A stretch of DNA of 64,000 nt from positions 1,612,001 through 1,676,000 of the forward strand of contig NZ_CP085335.1 of the NCBI RefSeq assembly GCF_020618475.1, written 5' to 3'. The notes beneath the pieces are model-generated. The model saw nothing but the letters and a program-made list of their open reading frames with translations. It had not been told where the DNA came from and searched no databases. Position numbers and translations under genes: made by a program. Positions 8,218-15,840 of the stretch are shown piece by piece (the first letter of the stretch is position 1; each line of letters starts with the position of its first letter). This DNA is from Haladaptatus halobius. Its GTDB lineage: Archaea > Halobacteriota > Halobacteria > Halobacteriales > Haladaptataceae.

Positions 8218-8598
8218 AGATTCAATGTCCGGCGCAATCGAATAACAGTGGTGGCTGCAAACGCAAGAGACCGCTCGCGGACGAATCCACAAGACAGCGG
8301 CGGGGGTATGGCGAAACTCTGTCTTATAGCGATACCGATCTCTTGTGACTGTAGCCGCGGGAAGTTGAACACTCCCCGTCTGCCAGCCACACCTCTTCGT
8401 CTGACAGTTCAGAGCCTGTGCTGTCCCGAACGCGACGCTCGGACTCGCTCTGCGCAAGTGCACCTCTAAAATAGCCTGGGAGAAGGCCTGTATTGTGGAA
8501 ATGTATGATCGAGTATGCAGTTGCTGGGCGAAGGTTGGGAGTGAGATTCGGTGGTGAATCCGCAAATCAAAGCGAGCGGCGTTGAAACGCCCGAAACG
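8218..8598. other. intergenic region, nothing recognised
   Basis: About 380 bases with lower GC and only short frames on both strands. It leads into a nested inverted repeat at 8599-8680. No gene or RNA is supported. Confidence 0.3.
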
Positions 8599-8680
8599 GA
8601 GTTAATAATGTCCTGTTATTGGAATCGATCTCTGTGCCCTATGATCGCTATAGGGAACAGATTTGTATCGTTATTAACTC
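8599..8680. repeat. nested inverted repeat element
   Basis: The outer arms are a perfect 10-base inverted repeat, GAGTTAATAA (8599-8608) and TTATTAACTC (8671-8680). Inside sits a second hairpin: TCTGTGCCCTAT (8631-8642) pairs with ATAGGGAACAGA (8650-8661), with one mismatch and a 7-base loop. Two concentric stems in 82 bases are unlikely by chance. The element could be a small structured RNA, a miniature transposable element with terminal inverted repeats, or a regulatory site. No gene adjoins it. Confidence 0.5.
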
Positions 8681-9223
8681 GGCTTCGAACGATGGAGTAT
8701 AGCTGAGTCGGTAGTCCGTAGGATTCAGGATAATTCGCCGAATTCACCACCGAGAGCGTCTGAGGATGGCGTTTGATGAAACGTTCGCAACGCTGAATTG
8801 GCGCTATTCGAGAATCCTGAAACAGCTGATTTGCCGGCAGAATCCGGGAATGTATCGGCGAATCCAGTTTTGAGGACGTGGGTGAAGAAACCGATGAGAC
8901 TGCGCCGATCCTCTGTCACGGATCGAATCCTCACAGCCAGCGGCACTCAGACGCGAACACCACCAATATGCGCTCCGAGAAACAGCTCGATTACTCCCGT
9001 GCGAGCGGCCCATTTTGAATCTCGAAAACGGTAGTCTACCCCTATCATCCGGTGAATTTCCGGAATACGGTCGATTAGTACGTTGCCGTTTACGCGTTTC
9101 GAAACGGTGATGTGACGCCAGTCGGGTCGCTGTCGAGAGTGTAGCGTTCCCCACGAATCGACTGAAGAATTCTCACAGTACACCAATCCGAAATATATTT
9201 CCAGAGTCTGATATATCTCACGT
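8681..9223. other. possible gene-remnant region, no supported gene
   Basis: Both strands carry medium-length frames. On the minus strand two frames (8947-9186 and 8725-8946) are in phase and separated by one TGA at 8947-8949, as in a gene with a nonsense mutation. However, third-position GC is only moderate and I recognise no family. A plus-strand frame at 8798-9034 looks equally natural, so I call no gene here. Confidence 0.25.
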
Positions 9224-9364
9224 ATGTCGTTACAATCGCTGCTGACCGGCCTCGTCTTTCTCGGTACCGGGCTCTACCAGTTCGTGGAACCGCGACTCGG
9301 CGGACTGCGAGTCGCCGGTCTTATCGGTGACGGCGTCGACGCGGACGACGTGAGTCTTGAATAG
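9224..9364 (+). CDS. very small membrane-associated protein, hypothetical
   Basis: ATG 9224 to TAG 9364 encodes 46 residues (MSLQSLLTGLVFLGTGLYQF, then VEPRLGGLRVAGLIGDG). The N-terminal 20 residues are hydrophobic enough to insert in the membrane. Codon use favours G/C at the third position, and an AT-rich stretch (AAATATATTT, about 9191-9200) upstream could be a promoter. It ends 105 bases before the convergent amidase stop. No homologue is recognised. Confidence 0.45.
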   Translation: MSLQSLLTGLVFLGTGLYQFVEPRLGGLRVAGLIGDGVDADDVSLE

Positions 9365-9468
9365 CGATTTTTTGCGAAAGTTGTCGTCGTCGGACTGGTT
9401 CTCGTCGGGCTGTTTTTCGTCTGGCTCGGGCAATTCTGATGGGTACTTACGAGCCGTCTCCGACGGGG

Positions 9469-10980
9469 TTACCCGATTTTCCCGAATCCTTCCGGTGGTC
9501 GTCGGTGGTTTGTCGTCCGTTCGAACGAGTACGCGAGGTCGAAGAGCCGAGGTTCGGCGAACGCCCGACCGAGCAGTTCGAGTCCGACCGGGAGCCCGTC
9601 CTCCGTGAAGCCGGCCTGCACGACGATCGAGGGGAACCCGGTGTGTGCGGCCAACTCGCAGGGCAGTTCTTCGAACGGTTGGTTCGCAGGGCGTTCGACG
9701 GGAGGAATCGTCGACGGCGGGTACAGAAGCGCGTCGAGGTCGTGATCGACCATCCGTCGAACCGTGTCCACCGCGATTTGCCTCCGTCGTTCGAGCCGGC
9801 GGAGATAGCCCCGCTCGTCGTCGAGCGCCCCCTCGTCGACGTCGAGAATTCCTCCGGTCGTGAGCCGTGACTGCACCGTCTCGGCGATCTGACCCGACTC
9901 GACGATCTCCGCCAACGTGCGGTACGGGGCTGTTTCTCCCAGTCCCTCCAAATATCGATCGAAATCGCGCTCGAACTCGTAGTGGATGACGCGCGCCGTC
10001 GCCAGAACCTCCGTCTCGATGACCTCGACGGGATCGACGATCGTCGCGCCCGCCGCGGCCATCTCGTCGATCGCGGTCTCGATGACGGCGGTTACCTTCT
10101 CGGCTGCCGCTTCGGATGCGCTCTCCTCGTTTTGGAGCCCGAAAAACTCCCGCACGACGCCGATTCGTGCCCCGTCGAGTCCGCGTTCGTCGAGGTGTGA
10201 GACGTAGCCGTCCTCGGGGACGTTGCCCACGCTCTGAGCCGTGACGGGATCCGCCGAGTCGTAGCCGCTCAGAACGTCGAGCATCCGCGCGGCGTCGGCG
10301 ACCGTTCGAGTGATCGGGCCCGCCGTATCCTGGGTCTCGCTCAGCGGGACGATACCGGTTCGGCTCACCAACCCCCTGGTCGGTCGAAGCCCGACCAGAT
10401 TGTTGAACGCGGGGGGTGACCGCACGGACGAACACGTGTCCGTTCCCGTCCCAATCGCACCCAGGTTCGCGGCGACCGCGGCGGCGGTGCCGCCGCTCGA
10501 ACCGGACGGCCGTCGGTCGAGCGCGTACGCGTTTCGCGTCTCGCCGCCAAGGGAGCTGATTGTATCGACGCCGTAGGAGAACTCCTGTAAGTTCGCTTTT
10601 GCGAGAATCACGCCGCCGGCGTCGCGGAGCCGTTCGACGATGAACGCGTCCCGTTCCGGCACCAACTCCGCGAGCGCCTGCGAACCCGCCGTGGTCGGCA
10701 TGTCGTGGGTATCTTGGTTGTCCTTCAGGACGACGGGAACGCCGTGCAGCGGGCCGACGAAGCCGTCCGATTCGAACTGCGAGTCGAGTCGTCTGGCCCG
10801 TTTGTGAGCGTCGGGGTTCACCGTGAGGATCGCCCGTAGTTCGTCATCGTACTCGTCGATGCGCGCCTGATAGCGGTCGACGAGCGATTCGGCGGTAACG
10901 TCTCCCGCCTCGATGGCCGTGTGGATTTCGTCGACGGTCGTGTCGATGGGGTCGAAGGAGTCGGTGTCGGTCGTCGGCAT
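9469..10980 (-). CDS. amidase signature family hydrolase
   Basis: Protein of 503 residues, the usual length of an amidase (carbon-nitrogen amide hydrolase; GatA-related fold). The catalytic lysine is K86 (GVPVVLKDNQD), the cis-serine lies in GSSGGTAAAVA (160-170), and the expected nucleophile is S185 in GTDTCSSVR. In most family members the nucleophile is preceded by Gly-Gly (TDTGGS); here it is Cys-Ser, and the following PAAFCG is SPPAFNN. That region forms the oxyanion hole, so activity or substrate range may be altered. No GatB or GatC lies nearby, so a role in tRNA amidation is unlikely. I chose ATG 10980; the longer reading adds an unlikely 21-residue leader. Confidence 0.8.
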   Translation of the reverse strand: MPTTDTDSFDPIDTTVDEIHTAIEAGDVTAESLVDRYQARIDEYDDELRAILTVNPDAHKRARRLDSQFESDGFVGPLHGVPVVLKDNQDTHDMPTTAGSQALAELVPERDAFIVERLRDAGGVILAKANLQEFSYGVDTISSLGGETRNAYALDRRPSGSSGGTAAAVAANLGAIGTGTDTCSSVRSPPAFNNLVGLRPTRGLVSRTGIVPLSETQDTAGPITRTVADAARMLDVLSGYDSADPVTAQSVGNVPEDGYVSHLDERGLDGARIGVVREFFGLQNEESASEAAAEKVTAVIETAIDEMAAAGATIVDPVEVIETEVLATARVIHYEFERDFDRYLEGLGETAPYRTLAEIVESGQIAETVQSRLTTGGILDVDEGALDDERGYLRRLERRRQIAVDTVRRMVDHDLDALLYPPSTIPPVERPANQPFEELPCELAAHTGFPSIVVQAGFTEDGLPVGLELLGRAFAEPRLFDLAYSFERTTNHRRPPEGFGKIG

Positions 10981-11192
10981 TCTTTGTGACCCGTTACCAA
11001 TCCAGTACCAAACAATCACCGATGGGAGGTACTGATTCAGCAAGCAAAGTCAGTTGGCGCTGTGCACGGGTGTTCAAGCGTCAGTAGGTCTTCACAGCGA
11101 CACCTTGACGATGTTCCCGAGTTCGTTAGCGGTCTCGCGGTCGAGCGTCAATAGGTAATCTAAAAGTCTGAATCCGGGGATAATACACCGTC

Positions 11193-12722
11193 CTACCGGA
11201 GTTCGAACTTCTGCACCTTGCCGCTGGGGGTCTTCGGCAGTTCGTCGACGTGGACGTACTCGCGGGGACGCTTGAAGTCCGCGAGGTCGTCGCTCTCGCG
11301 CAGGAAGGCGTCGAGCGTCTCCTCGGTCGCTCCGTCCTCACCGACGATGTATGCGACCACTCGCTTACCCCACTCCTCGTCGGGCTTGCCGACGACGGCC
11401 ACCTCGACGACATGGGGGTACTCAAGGAGCACGTCCTCGATCTCGCGGGGGTAGATGTTCTCCCCGCCGCTGATGATCATGCTGTCGGCGCGGTCTTTGA
11501 CCCAGACGTAACCGTCTTCGTCGGCGTAGCCGAGATCGCCGGTGTAGTACCAGCCGTCGCGGATGGCCGCGTCGGTCTGTTCGGGCCGATTCAAATATTC
11601 GCGCATGAGCGCCGGGCCGCGAACGACGATTTCGCCGACCTCCTCCGGCGGTGCTTCTTCGTCCGGGGCCAGCGCGTCGCCGCCCTCGTCGAGCGAGACG
11701 ACGCGAACGTCGTGGTTGAGAATCGGGACGCCCGCACTGCCGGCTTTCTCCAGCTGTTCATCGGGGTAGAGCACCGTGACCGCCGGGCCGAGTTCCGTCA
11801 TCCCATAGTATTGGACGAGATCACAGCCGATTCGGTCGTGAATCTCGCGAATCGTGGTCGGTGCCATGCTGGCCCCGCCGTACCCGCCCAACCGGAGCGA
11901 GGAGAGGTCGTATGACTCCGGGTCGACCTGAAGCATCGCGAGCCACATCGTCGGCGCGCCGAACAGCACCGTGACGTCGTGTTCTTCGAGCATCGAGAGA
12001 GTCGTTTCCGGTTCAAATGCGTGTTGAATGACGTTCGTCGCACCCACGTGCACCCGCGGGATGAGGAAGACGTGGAGCTCCGCGGAGTGATAGAGCGGCG
12101 CGGCCGAGAGTCCGGCGTCGTCCCGGGTGAGCTGCTGGTCGACGAGCACGGACATGCTGTGCTCGATCATATCCCGGTGCTCGTGGACGACACCCTTCGG
12201 CCGACCGGTCGTGCCGCTGGTGTACATGACGATGTAGTCGTCGTCCTGGGCGACGTCGGCGTCCGGTTCCGTCGTCGGCTGGCCCTCGATAAGGTCGTAG
12301 AAGTACGTGGTTGCGCTCGAATCGTCGACGTTGACGAACTCGTCGACAGTTTCCAAATCGTCTTTAGCCGTCTCGACGACGTCCGCGACCGCGTCTTCGT
12401 AGACGAGCACCGAACTCTCCGCGTCGTTCAGGATGTACGCCGCCTCGCCGGCGGGCAGGCGGAAGTTGAGCGGGTTGAAAACCGCCCCGAGTTTCGAGGC
12501 GGCGTACATCGTGAGCACCATCTCGCTCGTGTTGAACAGAAGCGTCGAGACGCGGTCTCCCTTCTCGACACCGCGTTCGGCGAGGGCGTGGGCGAGTCGA
12601 TTTGTTCGTTCGTCGAACTCGCGGTAGGTCATCGATTGGTTCTTTCGCGGGTAGACCACGGCGGTGCGGTTCGGGTACTTCTCGGCTGTGAGGGTGAGTG
12701 TGTCACCCACGGTCGGATGCAT
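11193..12722 (-). CDS. AMP-dependent acyl-CoA synthetase (fatty-acid--CoA ligase)
   Basis: Protein of 509 residues of the adenylate-forming superfamily. It activates a carboxylic acid with ATP and transfers it to CoA. The P-loop motif YTSGTTGRPKG lies at residues 167-177. The adenine-binding YYGMTE motif follows near 297, then GWYYTGDLGY, the hinge KDRADSMIISGGENIYPREIE, and the C-terminal catalytic lysine in KTPSGKVQKFEL. The sequence is most like medium- or long-chain fatty-acid ligases. ATG 12722 gives the usual N-terminus; the upstream extension looks non-coding. The acyl-CoA dehydrogenase and 3-hydroxyacyl-CoA dehydrogenase elsewhere in the window could work in the same beta-oxidation route, though they are not linked. 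Confidence 0.88.
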   Translation of the reverse strand: MHPTVGDTLTLTAEKYPNRTAVVYPRKNQSMTYREFDERTNRLAHALAERGVEKGDRVSTLLFNTSEMVLTMYAASKLGAVFNPLNFRLPAGEAAYILNDAESSVLVYEDAVADVVETAKDDLETVDEFVNVDDSSATTYFYDLIEGQPTTEPDADVAQDDDYIVMYTSGTTGRPKGVVHEHRDMIEHSMSVLVDQQLTRDDAGLSAAPLYHSAELHVFLIPRVHVGATNVIQHAFEPETTLSMLEEHDVTVLFGAPTMWLAMLQVDPESYDLSSLRLGGYGGASMAPTTIREIHDRIGCDLVQYYGMTELGPAVTVLYPDEQLEKAGSAGVPILNHDVRVVSLDEGGDALAPDEEAPPEEVGEIVVRGPALMREYLNRPEQTDAAIRDGWYYTGDLGYADEDGYVWVKDRADSMIISGGENIYPREIEDVLLEYPHVVEVAVVGKPDEEWGKRVVAYIVGEDGATEETLDAFLRESDDLADFKRPREYVHVDELPKTPSGKVQKFELR

Positions 12723-12902
12723 ACATCGAGTCCCGACCCCGTGGATAATAAACATCCGGACGCGACACGTTCGATTCCGAAGAACTCGCCGCCTGAAATC
12801 CGGCAGACATACCGATTCGTCCGACATCGATTCGCGTCGGAGCGGAACGTATCAGGTTCAGAGAGAGAAAAGCATACAAGTCGAACGGCAGTATCATACG
12901 GT

Positions 12903-13154
12903 ATGAACCCAGCGTGGCTCGTCGACTGGGTATTTCTGCTCGCCGCGATGGGCACTGCACTCGTCGCGGGCTATCAGGCGGTCGTCCGCGAAACGCACGC
13001 GAAAGCACTCCGAACCGGCGCGATCAGCGTCCTGTGGCTCAGCGTAATACTAATCGACGGGTACTACGATATCCTGGTCTCGATAATCGCCATCGGAACT
13101 ATCGTTCTCGTGTGGGTACTCACGCAAGAGCGAATGCGGGTACAGCGGCCGTAG
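12903..13154 (+). CDS. small three-helix membrane protein, hypothetical
   Basis: Protein of 83 residues from ATG 12903. Three hydrophobic segments are visible, at about 5-25 (WLVDWVFLLAAMGTALVAGY), 37-54 (AISVLWLSVILIDGY) and 56-75 (ILVSIIAIGTIVLVWVL), followed by a short basic tail. Codon use is typical for the genome. It diverges from the acyl-CoA ligase gene, with 180 bases between starts. No family recognised. Confidence 0.55.
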   Translation: MNPAWLVDWVFLLAAMGTALVAGYQAVVRETHAKALRTGAISVLWLSVILIDGYYDILVSIIAIGTIVLVWVLTQERMRVQRP

Positions 13155-13219
13155 TTCGGAGTAGTCGATATCGAAGGTGCGAGTCCGCTCCCTTCGGGGC
13201 GCGATCGAATGAGGGGGAC

Positions 13220-13530
13220 GGGAACGGAGGTATCGGAATTCAACACCGTAGATGGGACTCTTGTGTAGCTAATCGTAGTGGATGAGACTCCGAAAGCGGC
13301 GCGTAAAACCGCCGAACTCTAGGCAGATTAGCAACAGCCCGGAGAGACGATTGCAGCGTGCTGTATTTATTGCCGAAGCGGCACTCGACCTCGATGAACG
13401 GCTCGCCGTAGCTGACGCTGATTTTACGGTTGATAGTCTCACAAGGGTCTCGAAGTCGATTTCGTCTAACGGTATAATATCGCTATGGCTCACAGATCTA
13501 TGGCTACTGGCGATGTTCGCGTCTCACGAC
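13220..13530 (-). pseudogene. probable gene remnant, unidentified
   Basis: Reading leftward, one frame gives SHSDIIPLDEIDFETLV. An adjacent frame then continues with good third-position GC as ETINRKISVSYGEPF, IEVECRFGNKYSTLQSS and LPRVRRFYAPLSESH to a TGA. The switch of coding frame near 13440 suggests a decayed gene with a frameshift. I do not recognise the family. It lies in a lower-GC stretch with other fragments. Confidence 0.3.
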
Positions 13531-13976
13531 TCTGGGCAGTGATGCTGGCACGCCATCCCCGGAACCGGCACGACACACTGACACCGGCCAGGTGCACTTC
13601 GACACGGCCGCCCACAAATTGATTGCCCATCCTCGTTTCGTGGATGCTCTTTTTCACTCGTCGAGTACGGATTCATTGCTATTGTCTATCGGTGCAAAGG
13701 AGTCGGATGCATCGGCATAAGCTTCGTGTGTGCAGTGATAGGAGTTCCCAATTGCACTTCGGCTGGCGAGTGGGGAGCACTGATAGTTGTGAACAGTTGT
13801 TGGTCGAACAAACCCGCGCAAACTACGATTAGTCATGTACTCGATCGACGCACCAACGGAAGTCAGTGTTTACATATGGTTTGACGGTACGAGCCCTTAG
13901 TGGAAGATCTCGAACTTCAGCGTATACTAGATGTCAAATAGCCGCGTGCCAAAATTCCCTGCCACCGCCACTGCGA
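13531..13976. other. intergenic/accessory region, no supported gene
   Basis: About 445 bases with only short frames. A stretch near 13590-13665 (plus strand) reads HFDTAAHKLIAHPRFVDALF in one frame and could be another fragment, but neither start nor stop is sensible. No repeats or RNA genes are seen. Confidence 0.25.
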
Positions 13977-14387
13977 TCACCGTTCGGGTCGCGGTGCATC
14001 CTCATACCGCTGTACGGCGTCTGTCTTCTCGACTTGTGAATAAATCGTGTGGAGCGTCTCCTCCGCACGGAGTAGCTTATGCGCCGCAAGAAAGTGCTGC
14101 CCCTCGTCACTCAGTCCATAGAACTTGTAAGGGAGGTCGTTCTGCCGCCGGTCGCTTGGGAGCACGACCTCTTCGACGATGTCCACGTCGATGAGATGTT
14201 GAAGATGCTGCCGGATCGTCGTCTGACTCTTGCTCGGATTCACGTAGTCGAGTTCCTTCAACGTTGGCAACTGGGTTGGATGCCCCAGAATATCTTGAAT
14301 TAAGGAGAACCGTGTCTCCTGTGTGACGATATTCAGCCGTTTGCGCTCACGGTCGAGATCGACTGGTGAGCGGTTCGAGGCACTCAT
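13977..14387 (-). CDS. winged-helix transcriptional regulator
   Basis: Protein of 136 residues with an ArsR/MarR-like winged helix (about 20-95): LIQDILGHPTQLPTLKELDYV, then SQTTIRQHLQHLIDVDIVEEV as recognition helix, and a wing DLPYKFYGLSDEG. The pattern is typical of haloarchaeal winged-HTH proteins. I take the ATG at 14387 rather than a GTG one codon upstream. A 14-base palindrome overlaps this start and a 13-base palindrome lies before the divergent gene at 14509, so it probably controls itself and its neighbour. Confidence 0.7.
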   Translation of the reverse strand: MSASNRSPVDLDRERKRLNIVTQETRFSLIQDILGHPTQLPTLKELDYVNPSKSQTTIRQHLQHLIDVDIVEEVVLPSDRRQNDLPYKFYGLSDEGQHFLAAHKLLRAEETLHTIYSQVEKTDAVQRYEDAPRPER

Positions 14388-14397
14388 CACGTGATGA
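14384..14397. promoter_or_regulatory. palindrome TCATCAC/GTGATGA over the regulator start
   Basis: A perfect 14-base palindrome contains the complement of the regulator's ATG (14385-14387). It would suit an autoregulatory operator for the winged-HTH protein. Confidence 0.4.
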
Positions 14398-14451
14398 TAT
14401 GGTTACCTCGTGCAAAAGTGTTTCGTCTACAACCACATCAGTTGAGAGCGT

Positions 14452-14464
14452 ATCAGTCACTGAT
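14452..14464. promoter_or_regulatory. palindrome ATCAGT-C-ACTGAT in the divergent promoter
   Basis: A perfect 6-1-6 palindrome lies 44 bases before the start of the gene at 14509. A direct half-site ATCAGT occurs 15 bases earlier at 14437-14442. It is a candidate operator for the divergent regulator. Confidence 0.4.
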
Positions 14465-14508
14465 TCGGTTAGCAACCTTCAAGACGGTGAGCTGAGATAC
14501 CGCAGATA

Positions 14509-15090
14509 ATGGCTGACAACTCCACAGTCTCCGTTGCGGAACTCGCTGAGAAGGCTGAGGAGTTTCTCTACGATCACTCACTGACGCCAGAGGAATACGA
14601 GGCACTCAAACACAATGTTGCGGAACTTTCGCCGATTTTCACGATAGAATGTGCGTATTTCATTCTCGGAAGTTACGGCCGTCCAGAGATTCGCCGGCTC
14701 CAGCTTGTGAAGGATCGACTCAACCGTCGAACAGATACATACGCGTTTCTAATGGTGGATATTCGCAGCGAATGGACGAACACCTACCTCAAGTTCCGCG
14801 TGCTAGCGGACTACACGGATGTCATCGTCGGTATTGCCGAGCATGCTCACGGGGGGTTTCTCGTCGAACAGGGCTACTTCACCGCCCTTGAGGAATACTT
14901 CACGAAAACACATGTCTTCAAACGCGAGTACGACACGCTTGATGCTGACGCGATCGACACGAGTGTCGATCCTGAACATCCATATAGTGGTATGCAAACG
15001 CCGATTTTCGAGATGCTTGCGGACGCTGATCGGCTCTGTGTTTGGGTAACGGAAGACGATCTCATCGACTGTATTGATTCACTTCCTTGA
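14509..15090 (+). CDS. uncharacterised haloarchaeal protein, regulator-linked
   Basis: Protein of 193 residues with no recognised domain. It begins with a helical segment (SVAELAEKAEEFLYDHSLTPEEYEALKHN). A mixed alpha/beta part follows with IFTIECAYFILGSYG, a strand YAFLMVDIRSEW, and FRVLADYTDVIVGIAEHAHGGFLVEQGYF. It has no signal peptide or membrane segment, so it should be cytosolic. A repeated hydrophobic strand pattern near TDTYAFLMVD and TDVIVGI recalls nucleotide- or nuclease-type folds, but no catalytic motif is clear. It is divergent from, and probably controlled by, the winged-HTH gene at 13977-14387. Confidence 0.6.
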   Translation: MADNSTVSVAELAEKAEEFLYDHSLTPEEYEALKHNVAELSPIFTIECAYFILGSYGRPEIRRLQLVKDRLNRRTDTYAFLMVDIRSEWTNTYLKFRVLADYTDVIVGIAEHAHGGFLVEQGYFTALEEYFTKTHVFKREYDTLDADAIDTSVDPEHPYSGMQTPIFEMLADADRLCVWVTEDDLIDCIDSLP

Positions 15091-15118
15091 CTGATCGAAG
15101 TAGTTGTGAGAGCACCGC

Positions 15119-15840
15119 CTTTTTAAATAGAGGGATGGCAGTTCGACTATCGCGTGTCTTCCACGCAGAGTAGCATCCACCGTCACTCTAGCGGGTCGTG
15201 AATCTTGGATGGCGCAGACAGTTGAATGCCGCCCCGACAAGTCGGCCACGAGGTGACTCAGCATTTCAGGGTGAATCCTCATGGTTCTCGATGGAACCTG
15301 GCCTCGCTGTCCGGCCATCGCGTCCGCGATAACCGTCGCTGGAATCCGGTGGCGATACTCGTCTAGCTGTCCGATGTCTGCGAGATACTCCACGTCGCTG
15401 GCGTCGAGATGCCCTTGGTCGATGAGATACTCCCACGAATCGAGGTCGTCGTCGAGGACGTGTCGCTCAAAGTCGTTGACGTACACAGAAATGCTTTTTT
15501 TCCAGTCACCGACCGAGAAGCAGGCGTTCGAAGTACGTACTGTTCTCGCCGAACTGGGCGATAGCAATGAATGTCTGCTCGGCGAGCGTGAGGTGGTGGG
15601 TATCAACCATCGCATCGCCCACGGTCTTGTTAGTGAACGTACTGAACGAGCCGGTGTGATTGCACTCGTCGCCACGCTCCTCCTCTGGTATGCATTCCAG
15701 CCGCTTTTCTGATCATCTCGCTGTTGATGACGCAGTATTTCTCACGGTGGATAGTCTCCAATATTCGGACGCCGGTCGTCAGCCGAGTCACAGCTATCGA
15801 GGACAGTTCAAGTACGTATTTGGGCGGTGGCATTCGACGT
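15119..15840 (-). pseudogene. multiply frameshifted gene remnant, unidentified
   Basis: Leftward, three successive frames carry coding-like sequence with high third-position GC. They are MPPPKYVLELSS through REKYCVINSEM (about 15840-15715), then ECIPEEERGDECNHTGSF through FERLLLGR to a TGA (about 15705-15510), then DWKKSISVYVNDFERHVL through RIHPEMLSHLVADLSG to about 15119. Together they would make a protein of roughly 240 residues. I do not recognise it. The upstream end overlaps the 3' end of the GT39-like gene. Confidence 0.4.

Noticed and set aside
8725..9186. Minus-strand gene with an internal TGA at 8947
   Set aside because: Third-position GC is only moderate and a plus-strand frame looks as good, so coding strand cannot be decided.
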